From: JBCBWG01 sp039186015
GTDB taxonomy: Bacteria > Pseudomonadota > Alphaproteobacteria > Rhizobiales > Hyphomicrobiaceae
NCBI GenBank assembly: GCA_039186015.1
Contig: JBCDAH010000015.1
Span: 1 to 49,772, forward strand
Length of the DNA: 49,772 nt
Direction: 5' to 3'
In this document: one piece after another, positions 1 through 8,693 of the stretch
Position numbering within the stretch: the stretch's first letter is position 1
How the letters are laid out: each line of letters starts with the position of its first letter
Made by a program: the position numbers and the translations under genes
Notes under the pieces: generated by a model
Seen by the model: only the letters and a program-made list of their open reading frames with translations
Told to the model about the DNA's origin: nothing
Database searches by the model: none

Positions 1-300
1 CAGCGCTGGTTGTTATCGCTCACGGGCTATTCCTCGCTCCGCTCGGGCCCCATCGAGATGGCGTGTTCGCCATCTCGACATGTGAAATGCCCAACGCGGG
101 AACACCCGCGTTGGGGGTGGGCGCGCCGCAACGCGGCGGGCCGCAGTCGCGGCCTGGGGTGCCAGACGGCTGGCCCGCGCTCAAGTAGCGAGCGCTTGTC
201 GCGAGCGGTAGCGCACGTAGAGATTCGCTCGAGCCGCGAGCCTGCGAACAGCGCCATGTAAAGACTCGCCTGCGAACAGCGCCACGTTAAGAACTCCCCT
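1..300. repeat. repeat- and hairpin-rich intergenic region
   Basis: No gene is visible here. Bases 53-63 and 68-78 form a perfect 11-bp stem with a TGTT loop. Bases 90-100 and 105-115 form a second perfect 11-bp stem with an AACA loop. A roughly 27-bp direct repeat starting CCTGCGAACAGCGCCA occurs at 241-267 and again at 269-296. Bases 7-32 match bases 49705-49730 at 24 of 26 positions. This looks like a composite of small intergenic repeats downstream of the two GNAT genes, not a coding region. Confidence 0.75.
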
Positions 301-338
301 AAGCTGGAGCCTGTGCGTCTGCAGGTGCGCCCACACAC

Positions 339-827
339 TCAGATGTCCCGCGCCAGGTAAACCACGCCTTTGGATCGGTCGGGAAGCCATCGCTGACCCA
401 TTTCGTTGAAACCAAGTGCGGCGTGAAACTTGATCGACCCTGGGTTCGGCGGCTCCAGATTGACTTCACACAGCACTGTCTCGCGTTGTTTGCCGAGATG
501 CGCGAACGCTGCCGTGTACAGCGCACGGCCCAGACCGGTGCCGCGTGCCGTCGATGCGACCGCGACCCGGTCAATATAGGCAAACTGCGGGTAGCGTTCC
601 GAAATCCACGCATAGTTCAGGCTCGCGTAGTTCAAGCCTTCCGACAGACACAGCACAAACCCAGCAGGTTTGCCGCCCTGATGCGCGACAAGGGTCGTCA
701 GTGCCATGTCGAAAAGCTGGCGCAGCTCGGCAGCCGTCAGGCTGTTGACGCCGGGAACGGCTGCTTCGTTGATTGTGAGGAGGGCGTCGAGGTCATCCGG
801 CTGAGCGGGGCGAACATCCACTGACAA
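339..827 (-). CDS. GNAT family N-acetyltransferase
   Basis: Predicted acetyl-CoA-dependent N-acetyltransferase of 162 residues, normal for a single GNAT domain. The acetyl-CoA pyrophosphate-binding loop is RGTGLG at residues 95-100, preceded by the beta-4 strand YIDRVAVAST and followed by helix ALYTAAFAHLG. The late segment HAALGFNEMGQRW is the usual C-terminal beta-6/7 region. The substrate cannot be told. The start is taken as TTG at 827; an AAGGA lies about 12 bases upstream, inside the end of the preceding gene. It starts 2 nt after the stop of the upstream GNAT gene, so the two are probably translationally coupled. Confidence 0.85.
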   Translation of the reverse strand: MSVDVRPAQPDDLDALLTINEAAVPGVNSLTAAELRQLFDMALTTLVAHQGGKPAGFVLCLSEGLNYASLNYAWISERYPQFAYIDRVAVASTARGTGLGRALYTAAFAHLGKQRETVLCEVNLEPPNPGSIKFHAALGFNEMGQRWLPDRSKGVVYLARDI

Positions 828-829
828 AG

Positions 830-1408
830 TTAAGCAACGTCCTTTACAAGCAAGAGTGCGTCGCCCGATTGGTAGTGCAAACAGGGATGCGGTACCAGGG
901 CCCGCCGATCAATCTCGCGGTAGCCGAACCGATCATACAATCGCATGGCTCCAGAATTCATTTCGAAGCAGATCAGACTGACGCGGGCCCGTGCCGTCTC
1001 CTTGGCCCTGGCCTCGACGGCCCGCAGCAAGGTTGCGCCGATTCCACGGCCGCGAACATCATCGACGACCGCAAGACCTGACAGATAGAGACTGCCGTCA
1101 TCCTCAAGTTCGTAGTAGGGGCGCAGGATCGGGTCTTCAGTCGGCGCCTCGTCGGGATCGACGTCCATCGGGAAACTGTGCGCCATGCCGACCGGCCGGC
1201 CATTGACCTCGGCGAGCAGGCAGTTCTCGTAGGAAAATGCAACGCCCGGCCGCGCGTATCTCCGCGTGCCGGCGTCGAGGGCGCTCTCGCCGGGTTCGGC
1301 GACCTGGCTCCAGATATAGTCGGCCAAACCATCCGACGAGATCAGAAACAGTTCGGCAATCAGGGCGGCGTCAGATTTGTTCGCGGCCCGAATGGTGATT
1401 TCGCTCAT
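830..1408 (-). CDS. GNAT family N-acetyltransferase
   Basis: Second single-domain GNAT enzyme, 192 residues, adjacent to another acetyltransferase but not a close copy of it. The acetyl-CoA loop is RGRGIG (residues 119-124) after the strand LYLSGLAVVDDV. The C-terminal part reads NSGAMRLYDRFGYREIDRRAL, the typical end of the fold. An in-frame start exists 45 bases upstream, but the ATG at 1408 has a GGAG eight bases upstream, so this start is preferred. The overall layout resembles YghO/RimI-like GNATs of unknown substrate. Confidence 0.87.
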   Translation of the reverse strand: MSEITIRAANKSDAALIAELFLISSDGLADYIWSQVAEPGESALDAGTRRYARPGVAFSYENCLLAEVNGRPVGMAHSFPMDVDPDEAPTEDPILRPYYELEDDGSLYLSGLAVVDDVRGRGIGATLLRAVEARAKETARARVSLICFEMNSGAMRLYDRFGYREIDRRALVPHPCLHYQSGDALLLVKDVA

Positions 1409-1518
1409 AACGATCTCCGTCTTTTTGTTGAGACGCGAGCCTAGTGCTGACACCGCCGCCGCTTGCTGTTCCGTTCGTTACAGGGTTGCCCGTCCGGGAT
1501 GCCAGCCGATCTGGAACA

Positions 1519-3264
1519 TCAGACCGGCCTGTCCCCCTTCTGAACCTTCAACGTTCGATTGTCAGCCGCGGGCAGCATCTTTGCGGGATCTCGCGTCACG
1601 ATCACGTCAATGACCGTTGGTGTTGATGTGTTGTCCAATCCCTCACGAATTGAGCCGGCGAGATGGGCTGGGTCGCTGACCCGGATACCCAGACAGCCGA
1701 AGCCCTTCGCAATTTGCGCGTAGTCCATCTCAACGAGGTCCGACGACTGGTAGTTGCCCGGACCGTACATGGCGTGTTGGAGCGCCTTCACGTAGCCGGA
1801 CGCTGCGTTATTGAAGACAATCGCCACAAAGTTCGCGCCGACCCGTCGCGCTGTCTCCAACTCGCCGAGGCTCATGTTGAAGCCGCCGTCACCCGTCAAT
1901 GCAACAACGCGCCGGTCCGGCCCTGCACCAATCTGTGCGCCAATCCCGCCGGGAACGCCGTAGCCAATCGAAGCAAATCCGCGGTCGGGCAGGAAGTGGC
2001 GCCCGGCCTGCTTGGTATCGAACATGAGACCGCCCCAGTGGGCTGCGAAGCCGCCATCGGCAACCAAAACCCCGTCGTCCGGCATCAGTCCGTTGAGTTC
2101 ATTCATCAGGCGACCGACATTAATCGGTGTCTCGGTGGACTGAAGGCGGTCAGCCGCACCGTCCCGCCAGGCGGCCATGCGCTCAGGGATCTCAGCGACG
2201 TAGCCGGCGCGATCCGGGCTGCCGCGCGTTGGAAGTTCGGACGTGAGCTCCTCAAGCGTGGCTCTTGCGTCTCCGGCAAGGGCCACCTCAGTCCGCGTTG
2301 TTCGGCCAATCTCCGTCGCGTCGATATCGATGTGAACCACGGGCTTCCCAGACGGAATCAATTGGAATCGCTTGGTTGCGATTTCCCCGAGTTTGCAACC
2401 AACAACAATCAGGCAATCCGAATCGGCAACAAGCTGATTGGCGATCCGGTCGTACCGGCCAAAGAGCCCGGCCGAAAGCGCATGCGTGCACGCGATTGCG
2501 CCCTTGCCGGACATGGTGTGGGCGACCGGGATGTTCTGCGTCTCAGCAAACGCGATGAGTGCAGCGTGGGCTTCGGAGATGTGGATGCCACCACCCGCAA
2601 GGATCAACGGACGTTCGGCTTTTGCAATCAATTCGGCCGCGCGCCGCAGATCGCCAACATCCGGCCGGGACCGGCGAGCCTGTGCCTTTAGCGTGCCCGG
2701 GTCGATCCAGAAATCACTGGCGTCGAAGTCGTGCTCGGCGTGCGCGATGTCTTCCGGCACATCGATTAAGACAGGGCCCGGTCGGCCACTGGTTGCGACC
2801 GTGAACGCGCGACGCACATGCTCGGGAATGCGGGAAATGACCTCGACGCGGATGACCTCTTTCACGACCGGACGCAGAACGTCGAGCTGCCGCGTCTCCT
2901 GCGTCATGTTTTTCCAGGCGTGCTCGCGGTTCGCATCACCTGTAATCGCTATCATCGGAATGCCGGCGTTCAGGCTTTCGACGATACCGGTGACAAGATT
3001 GGTCGCACCGGGACCAAGCGTACCGTCCGCCACACCCGGGCGATTGGTAACCTTGGCATAGGCATCTGCTGCGAATGCCCCTGCACGTTCATCGTTGATG
3101 AGAACATGCTGCAGGCCAAGCGCACGACAGGCCTCATAAAACGGAAGCAGCTGAAAGCCGCCCATGCCGAACATGGGACCGACGTTGGCCAGCTTGAGCA
3201 TTTCGGCCAGGGCCGTACCGCCGGCCATCGTACGTTTCGCGTTGTCGCCCTGCGGCTGGGTCAT
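1519..3264 (-). CDS. thiamine diphosphate-dependent enzyme, acetolactate synthase-like
   Basis: A 581-residue enzyme with the three-domain layout of acetohydroxyacid synthases and 2-oxoacid decarboxylases: N-terminal pyrimidine domain, central domain, C-terminal diphosphate domain. The catalytic glutamate is E59 in NDERAGAF. The ThDP/Mg motif begins GDGGFNMSLGELETA near residue 450 and ends in the expected NN. Start is ATG with GGAGG nine bases upstream. It lies 72 bp downstream of the SHGG-repeat protein and beside a divergent E1-alpha/beta pair, suggesting handling of a 2-oxoacid. No FAD- or regulatory-subunit partner is adjacent, so true valine/isoleucine synthesis is unlikely. The exact reaction (decarboxylase, synthase or lyase) is unresolved. 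Confidence 0.85.
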   Translation of the reverse strand: MTQPQGDNAKRTMAGGTALAEMLKLANVGPMFGMGGFQLLPFYEACRALGLQHVLINDERAGAFAADAYAKVTNRPGVADGTLGPGATNLVTGIVESLNAGIPMIAITGDANREHAWKNMTQETRQLDVLRPVVKEVIRVEVISRIPEHVRRAFTVATSGRPGPVLIDVPEDIAHAEHDFDASDFWIDPGTLKAQARRSRPDVGDLRRAAELIAKAERPLILAGGGIHISEAHAALIAFAETQNIPVAHTMSGKGAIACTHALSAGLFGRYDRIANQLVADSDCLIVVGCKLGEIATKRFQLIPSGKPVVHIDIDATEIGRTTRTEVALAGDARATLEELTSELPTRGSPDRAGYVAEIPERMAAWRDGAADRLQSTETPINVGRLMNELNGLMPDDGVLVADGGFAAHWGGLMFDTKQAGRHFLPDRGFASIGYGVPGGIGAQIGAGPDRRVVALTGDGGFNMSLGELETARRVGANFVAIVFNNAASGYVKALQHAMYGPGNYQSSDLVEMDYAQIAKGFGCLGIRVSDPAHLAGSIREGLDNTSTPTVIDVIVTRDPAKMLPAADNRTLKVQKGDRPV

Positions 3265-3336
3265 GCGTATCCTCCGATCCGCGCAGGCGACCTGCCGCGG
3301 CTACATATGTTGAGACGTCTCTTGAGACTCTTGGAC

Positions 3337-4161
3337 TTAAGGCCTTTCGTCCTCCCGTGCAGCTGCCATTGCGGCTGCAAAGGCACGGCAGCTTTGGCCG
3401 ATCTCGCCGCCCCGACCGCGCGCCGTCTCGTTCAGTGCGGACACAAACCCGTCTTCGTAGGTCGACCGGGCATCGCCAATGCGCGCCGAGAACGCAGAAA
3501 CGCATGCACCGGCGATGCCGCGCGCCTCCAGCGACGGCAATCGCGATATACCGGCCCCGTCGGCGCCGCCGCCGGCGTCATTGAAAACGGCAGCGTAAGC
3601 ACTCGCCTTTGCGGCCGCTTCGGCCCGACCGCCCAGCAATCCGCCGTGTGACCCGGTCACAACAATCTCGCCGGTGTCTTCATCCGTCATGAGGCCGGCC
3701 GAGTCGATCAAAACGACGCGGGCGCCATCGTACGTGATAACGTGCCGCGACTCACGTGACGGCGGCGGTGGCGGTGGTGCAACCGGGTCGATCTCCGACA
3801 TGCGCGCGAGCGCGGCACTGGCCGTTGCCCCAGGCGCGAGACCGAGCGCTCGGGCGGGCGTGTTTGCACACGAAATGATGCCCCGCGCCATGCAATCTTC
3901 TCCGTCGCCAATCCGCGCGCTGGTATGAGCAATGGCCACCGCGGGAACCTCAAGGTCCTCGAGCAGCTCCAACCCGGCAACGCCCGCGCGTTCGCGGCCA
4001 ATGCCCGCGTCGCACAGTGCAATCGCCCGTATACCGATTTTCGCAGCAACATAACCTGCGTAGATGCCACCATGGGAGGCGCAGAGCACAGCGCAACCGC
4101 GTTGCCGTTCGGTCAAATGCGTCACGCTATCGAATATGATCGAGTCGTCCATTGGCCCCAT
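3337..4161 (-). CDS. unrecognised protein built of two repeated SHGG halves
   Basis: I do not recognise a characterised family. The 274-residue protein contains two related halves. Half 1 has SHGG (29-32), DAG (51-53), SARIGD (81-86) and N100. Half 2 has SHGG (171-174), DAG (195-197), SARIGD (225-230) and N244. Spacing between the last three motifs is identical (30 and 19 residues). A proline run (129-134) links the halves. There is no signal peptide or membrane segment, so it is probably cytosolic. Conserved Ser/His, Asp and Asn look like a binding or catalytic site present twice. It sits upstream of the ThDP enzyme and divergent from E1-alpha, so a role in the same 2-oxoacid pathway is inferred. 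The start is uncertain: ATG 4161 or ATG 4152, neither with a clear ribosome binding site. Confidence 0.8.
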   Translation of the reverse strand: MGPMDDSIIFDSVTHLTERQRGCAVLCASHGGIYAGYVAAKIGIRAIALCDAGIGRERAGVAGLELLEDLEVPAVAIAHTSARIGDGEDCMARGIISCANTPARALGLAPGATASAALARMSEIDPVAPPPPPPSRESRHVITYDGARVVLIDSAGLMTDEDTGEIVVTGSHGGLLGGRAEAAAKASAYAAVFNDAGGGADGAGISRLPSLEARGIAGACVSAFSARIGDARSTYEDGFVSALNETARGRGGEIGQSCRAFAAAMAAAREDERP

Positions 4162-4240
4162 CGGCCGGTTTGCCGGCCATTTTGCTTGCTTTCACTTTTT
4201 CGGTCGCTGATCCTCACCCGAAATACGGAGGAAACGCAAC

Positions 4241-5296
4241 GTGGCTCAGACGATCGACGACGGATCTGAAACTGACAGGCCGCAGTCCGGTGACAGTTTA
4301 CCCGGCGACAATTTACGACGTGCACGTGATCTCCATCGCATGATGGTACGCATACGCGTTTTCGAGGAAACAGCGCTTGACGCACATGCAGCAGGCGAGA
4401 TCCCGGGGCCGCTGCACGTCTCGATCGGCCAGGAAGGGATCGCCGCCGGCCTCTGCGCCAACTTGCGACAGGACGATCGTCTGACGTCGAACCACCGCGG
4501 TCATGGCCACGCGATCGCAAAAGGCGCGCAAGCTACGCGGATGTACCTGGAGCTGTACGGTCGCGAAGGCGGCTACTGCGGTGGCAAAGGCGGATCCATG
4601 CATATTGCGGACTTTTCCGTCGGCATGCTCGGCGCCAATGGTGTCGTTGCAGGAGGCATTCCGATCGCAGTCGGGGCGGCGCAAGGCCTGAAACTTCTGG
4701 GCCGCGATGCGATTGCCGTTGCGATATTCGGAGACGGTGCAATCAATCGCGGGCCATTTCTGGAGGGCCTGAACTGGGCGGCTTTGTACCGGCTGCCCGT
4801 CCTGTTCGTGTGCGAGGACAACGGCGTTGCTGCGTTTACAGAAGCCGGAACTGTGACGGCCGGCGCCGGCGTTTGTGCCCGCGCGGAGGCCATCGGCGTT
4901 CCAGCGCGCTCGGTGGATGGCAACGATGTGCTGGCACTGGACCAGGCCGCCGGAGACCTTGTCGCAGCCGTCCGTCGCGGTGACGGACCGCACCTCCTTC
5001 ACGCAACGACGTTTCGCTGGACCGGGCATACATCAACCGATCCCGCCAGCTGGCGGGATCCTGCCGACGTCGCACAGGGCAAGGCTACGTGCCCGATCTT
5101 ACGGCTGGAGACGACCCTGACAGAGAGCGGTCTGTCTTCAGACGATATCGCTGCGGTTTATGCCGAGGCGCAATCAGAAATGTCCGAGGCGCGGGCCGGT
5201 GCGAACGCCGCGCCGTGGCCGGATCCGGCGATTGCGTTTGAGGATGTGCAGGATGCAGGGCGTCCGACGGCGGAGGGTGCGACATGGCGCGGGTAA
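4241..5296 (+). CDS. 2-oxoacid dehydrogenase E1 component, alpha subunit (acetoin/pyruvate type)
   Basis: Alpha subunit of a heterotetrameric ThDP-dependent E1, 351 residues, normal length. The ThDP motif begins GDGAINRGPFLEGLNWAALY and ends at the Asn of CEDN. The substrate channel part includes HRGHGHAIAKGA and GREGGYCGGKGGSMH, typical of pyruvate/acetoin E1-alpha. Start is GTG at 4241 with GGAGG nine bases upstream. It overlaps the beta-subunit gene by 13 bases. The subunits should form an alpha2beta2 complex passing an acyl group to a lipoyl E2, but no E2 or E3 gene is in the window. The substrate could be acetoin, pyruvate or another 2-oxoacid. Confidence 0.9.
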   Translation: MAQTIDDGSETDRPQSGDSLPGDNLRRARDLHRMMVRIRVFEETALDAHAAGEIPGPLHVSIGQEGIAAGLCANLRQDDRLTSNHRGHGHAIAKGAQATRMYLELYGREGGYCGGKGGSMHIADFSVGMLGANGVVAGGIPIAVGAAQGLKLLGRDAIAVAIFGDGAINRGPFLEGLNWAALYRLPVLFVCEDNGVAAFTEAGTVTAGAGVCARAEAIGVPARSVDGNDVLALDQAAGDLVAAVRRGDGPHLLHATTFRWTGHTSTDPASWRDPADVAQGKATCPILRLETTLTESGLSSDDIAAVYAEAQSEMSEARAGANAAPWPDPAIAFEDVQDAGRPTAEGATWRG

Positions 5297-6264
5297 GCTT
5301 GAACGAAGCCGGACGGCTCGCTGTCTTGCAGGAAATGCGACGGGACCCGACAGTCTGGGTGCTTGGCGAAGATGTCGCCCGCGGCGGTCTCTGGGGGCAG
5401 TACCGCGATTTTCTCGATGAATTCGGGCCGGAGCGGATTGTCTCCACGCCGATCAGTGAGTCGACGATTATGGGTGCGGGGCTGGGGGCTGCGCTGGTCG
5501 GGACGCGGCCGATCATCGAAATGCGCATCTTTGATTTCGTGATGTGCGCGATGGATGAGTTGGTCAACCAGATCGCCAAGGTCCGCTATATGTTTGGCGG
5601 GCAAGCCAAGCCCCATGTCGTTGTGCGCATGCCGCATGGCATGTGGCGGAACTCCGCCGGACAGCACAGTCAGATGCTGGAGAGCTGGTTTACGCATTTG
5701 CCGGGCGTTGTCGTCGTATGTCCATCAACGGCGGAAGATGAGGCCGGCCTGCTTGTATCTGCGATCCGTTCGGACGACCCGGTTCTCGTTTTCGACCCAA
5801 AGGATCTTTGGGGTCGCGAAGGCGAGATCAGCGGCGAGATTGCACCGATCCCGTTTGGCCAGGCGCGCACGATACGGAGTGGCGATCAGCTGACATTGGT
5901 CACATGGAGCGCAATGGTGCCAATGGCCGAAGAGGCCTGCGACCGCTTGAGCGAGCTGGGTATCAGCTGCGATCTGATTGACCTGAGATCTCTCTGGCCA
6001 TGGGATGTCGATGCCGTTTGCGCGTCAGCCGAACGCACGGGACGACTGCTGGTTGCCCACGAAGCCGTCGCTGTAGGTGGCTTTGGATCCGAAGTCGTCG
6101 CGACGGTGGTCGACCGTGTCGGACCGGGGCGACTGCGCACTGCCAAACGGATTGGTGCGCCGCGGGTCCCGATCCCGTTCTCTCCGCCGCTCGAAACAGC
6201 CGTCCGCGTCACGCCGGACGGCATCGTCGAGACGGTTCAGGGTATGATGGCTGCGACGCCATAG
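5284..6264 (+). CDS. 2-oxoacid dehydrogenase E1 component, beta subunit
   Basis: Beta subunit of the E1 heterotetramer, 326 residues. The N-terminal pyrimidine-binding domain carries the conserved GEDVARGG and TPISESTIMGAGLGAAL segments; the glutamate of the latter is expected to contact the ThDP aminopyrimidine ring. RMPHGMWRNSAGQHSQ and HLPGVVVVCPSTAEDEAGLL are typical for the family, as is the C-terminal transketolase domain with IDLRSLWPWD and HEAVAVGGFGSEVVA. It begins inside the end of the alpha gene, so the two are translationally coupled. No lipoyl acyltransferase follows; the next gene is convergent. Confidence 0.92.
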   Translation: MARVSLNEAGRLAVLQEMRRDPTVWVLGEDVARGGLWGQYRDFLDEFGPERIVSTPISESTIMGAGLGAALVGTRPIIEMRIFDFVMCAMDELVNQIAKVRYMFGGQAKPHVVVRMPHGMWRNSAGQHSQMLESWFTHLPGVVVVCPSTAEDEAGLLVSAIRSDDPVLVFDPKDLWGREGEISGEIAPIPFGQARTIRSGDQLTLVTWSAMVPMAEEACDRLSELGISCDLIDLRSLWPWDVDAVCASAERTGRLLVAHEAVAVGGFGSEVVATVVDRVGPGRLRTAKRIGAPRVPIPFSPPLETAVRVTPDGIVETVQGMMAATP

Positions 6265-6311
6265 CGTTTGTGAGCCTTAAGCGGCCCCACATCGCCGCAA
6301 TTGCTGCGACT

Positions 6312-7421
6312 TTACTCGGCCGCAGCAACGACTGAACCGGAAACCGGCGACACGACTGTCGCCGCCTGCCGGGTCTGAAGCCACAGCGCTATCCGGGCAC
6401 CGACGACAATTGCCGCCAGGGCAATAAAGGGACCAATCGCAAGCGTGCTGACACCGCTCAGACCCTGGCCGACAGAACAGCCGAGCGCGGTGACACCGCC
6501 AAAGCCCATCAACAGCCCGCCGGCCGCATAGCGGATCGGTGCCCGCTCAGTCTGAAAGCCCTGAAGCCCAAGGCGACCGGAGATCGCAGCGCTTAAGAAC
6601 GCGCCGATCAAAACGCCGCTCACCAGCGCAATTGAGAACCGGAGCGTATCGCCAGTGGCAATCATGAGGTACTGGACGGTCTCGGCAATCGGTGCCGTAA
6701 AGCTGAGTGCCGCCGGCCGAATGGGTTCAAACTCATCGTAAGCGAGCTTGCCCGTTACGAACCACGCGACGCCGACCAAGCCGCCGACACCGAACCCGAT
6801 AGCAACGGCCTTCCAGCCAACGCGGCGGGCAAGCGCAATCAGCACTAACGAAATGACTGCCAGCGCAACTGCGGCGATAAGCGTGGGCGAAGCACCAAGT
6901 GCCGAACTCAACAACGTTGGAACACCTTCACTCGGTGCAACACCTTCGATTGCGATCCGAGGATAGGCCAAGACGCCACGCAACGTTGCATAACCTGCGA
7001 CGGCGACGATCAGCAGTGTCACAATCGACCGGAGGTTGCCCGTCGCACCAAGCACCAGAAGACGCGACACGCAGCCGCCGGCCAGGATCGTCCCGACGCC
7101 GAAGGCCACGCCACCAATTACGAGAGCCGGAATATTCAGTGCCGAGGCAACAGGAATGGCCTCGGACAAGTCGATCACGCCACCAAGAACGAGCGCCTGT
7201 GTGACCGCAACCGCGGCAAACATCGCCGCAACAAACTGGGTGAGCTTAAATGGTTTGGCTGTTGTGCGCGCAGCCGTTGTCTCAATGACCGCGGACCGCA
7301 GGCAAAAGCCACTTGCCTCCGCCAGCCAACCGAACGCGATGCCGACGACAAGGCCGCCAAGAATCCCAAGCGTTGCTGCGCCGTGGGCCTCTTGCAGTGC
7401 TGTAACAGCCGATTCAAGCAT
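6312..7421 (-). CDS. YeeE/YedE family sulfur-compound transporter
   Basis: Integral membrane protein of 369 residues, almost entirely hydrophobic helices, of the YeeE/YedE (TsuA-like) family; characterised members import thiosulfate. Two family signatures carry cysteines: LAGGCVSRLLVLGATGNLRS in the first half and GVTALGCSVGQGLSGVS near the C-terminus. Cysteines in these loops relay the sulfur substrate in TsuA. The start chosen is ATG at 7421, which has GGAG about eight bases upstream; a longer in-frame extension to 7508 has no such site and is hydrophilic. It converges with the E1-beta gene. A TusA-like partner is not visible. Confidence 0.87.
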   Translation of the reverse strand: MLESAVTALQEAHGAATLGILGGLVVGIAFGWLAEASGFCLRSAVIETTAARTTAKPFKLTQFVAAMFAAVAVTQALVLGGVIDLSEAIPVASALNIPALVIGGVAFGVGTILAGGCVSRLLVLGATGNLRSIVTLLIVAVAGYATLRGVLAYPRIAIEGVAPSEGVPTLLSSALGASPTLIAAVALAVISLVLIALARRVGWKAVAIGFGVGGLVGVAWFVTGKLAYDEFEPIRPAALSFTAPIAETVQYLMIATGDTLRFSIALVSGVLIGAFLSAAISGRLGLQGFQTERAPIRYAAGGLLMGFGGVTALGCSVGQGLSGVSTLAIGPFIALAAIVVGARIALWLQTRQAATVVSPVSGSVVAAAE

Positions 7422-7524
7422 TCCGCGTCTCCAGTCCGTGCGTAACAGGCAATACCGACTACTGGAGTTAGGCCGGCGCACGAGCTGGCGCGAGGATTGG
7501 CTGCCCAAATTCCCGACCGGAAAG

Positions 7525-7547
7525 GAAAAATCCGCCTCGCCGAGGCG
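7525..7547 (-). terminator. Rho-independent terminator of the catabolic operon
   Basis: On the minus strand, just past the stop at 7581, CGCCTC (7542-7547) pairs with GAGGCG (7533-7538) across a 3-nt loop and is followed by GATTTTT. This is a short intrinsic terminator. Confidence 0.6.
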
Positions 7548-7580
7548 TGGTTCGTAGAAAAACTGAAGATAGGTCGGTGC

Positions 7581-8681
7581 TTACACCCGAAATCGGGCAA
7601 TCACATCCTCATCTGGCTCGAAGCCGAGACCGAGCCCATCCGGTACGGTGATTGTTCCGTCGACGGGCAACGGGATGTCCTGCGACAAGTGTAGTTCGGG
7701 CCAGACAAAGAACCGCTCGAACAATCGACATTCCGGCCGCGCCGCCATGATCTGGATCGTCGCCCAGTATCCAGGTCCAAAATAGGGAGCATGCGGCATA
7801 ACGGTTTTACGATGCGTTACGGCAAGGTCGCAGACTTTGATGAACTCGGTCACACCACCAACCTTGGTAACACTGGGCTGCGGGAACGTGATCCACGGCA
7901 CGATGCGGGCAAACTCAACCGCCGTGCAGGCGTTCTCGCCTGACGCCATCGCGACACCGAAGTCCGCTTCGAACTTCGCCAGCGTCTCGGCATCGTCTGG
8001 CGGAAACACAGGTTCTTCGACCCAGTAGAGCCCGAGGTTCTTCATCTCGGGCAGGATGTCTCGCGCTTCAGCGACGCTCCAATTGCAGTTCACGTCGGTC
8101 ATCAGAGCCATGTCTTGGCCCAGCGTTTCACGCGCCTTTTGAATGGCGGGCACGGTGATCTCGTGCAGCTTGACGCTCTTGTAGCCCTCTTGGGCGGCCT
8201 GTTCGCAGAAACGTGCAACCAGATCGGGTTCAGTGTAGCGGACGAGACTGGCATAGGCCGGGAGTTCTGCACGCTTTGCCCCGCCGAGAAATGTCGCAAG
8301 AGACTGACCGGCCTGCTTCGCCGCCAAGTCCCACAGCGCAATGTCGACAGCTGATATGGCGAATGTTGTAATTCCATAGCGGCCATGGAGATGAAGCCGC
8401 TTCTGGAGCTCCTCGTTCACGGCTGTCAGCCAGGTCGACGTTGGCTCGACGTCGAGCCCCAGGATCAATGGTTTGACCATATCCTCCAGCGCCGCGCAGA
8501 CGGCCGTGCGGCAGTTGTAGGCAAACGCATCACCCCACCCAACCAATCCATCTTCCGACTGCAGCCGAACAAGCGCGAAGTCGAGATGAGTCCACTTCGT
8601 CGGCATCAGACCGACGCCGGCGCTGCCGTCCTGAAACGGGATCCGTAACGGAACGACGTCAAATGAGGTGATCTTAGCCAT
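7581..8681 (-). CDS. enolase-superfamily enzyme (mandelate racemase/muconate lactonizing type), likely sugar-acid dehydratase
   Basis: 366 residues with the N-terminal capping domain and TIM barrel of the enolase superfamily. The metal ligands are D196 (MTDVNCNW), E222 (WVEEP) and E249 (ASGENA). The acid/base position on the second strand is K171-x-H173 (SVKLHE) instead of the common KxK. H297 (MPHAPY) matches the His of the His-Asp dyad, but the position expected for its Asp is Ser270 (FPQPSVTKVGG, usually QPD). Last gene of a four-gene operon, 12 bp after the LysE gene. It probably abstracts an alpha proton from a sugar acid or related carboxylate; dehydration or racemisation cannot be decided. 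Confidence 0.87.
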   Translation of the reverse strand: MAKITSFDVVPLRIPFQDGSAGVGLMPTKWTHLDFALVRLQSEDGLVGWGDAFAYNCRTAVCAALEDMVKPLILGLDVEPTSTWLTAVNEELQKRLHLHGRYGITTFAISAVDIALWDLAAKQAGQSLATFLGGAKRAELPAYASLVRYTEPDLVARFCEQAAQEGYKSVKLHEITVPAIQKARETLGQDMALMTDVNCNWSVAEARDILPEMKNLGLYWVEEPVFPPDDAETLAKFEADFGVAMASGENACTAVEFARIVPWITFPQPSVTKVGGVTEFIKVCDLAVTHRKTVMPHAPYFGPGYWATIQIMAARPECRLFERFFVWPELHLSQDIPLPVDGTITVPDGLGLGFEPDEDVIARFRV

Positions 8682-8693
8682 CGCGCACGTCCA

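Noticed and set aside
1663..2691. Long plus-strand open frame of 342 codons
   Set aside because: It lies wholly antisense to the ThDP enzyme and its translation has no family-like segments; a shadow of GC-rich codon bias.
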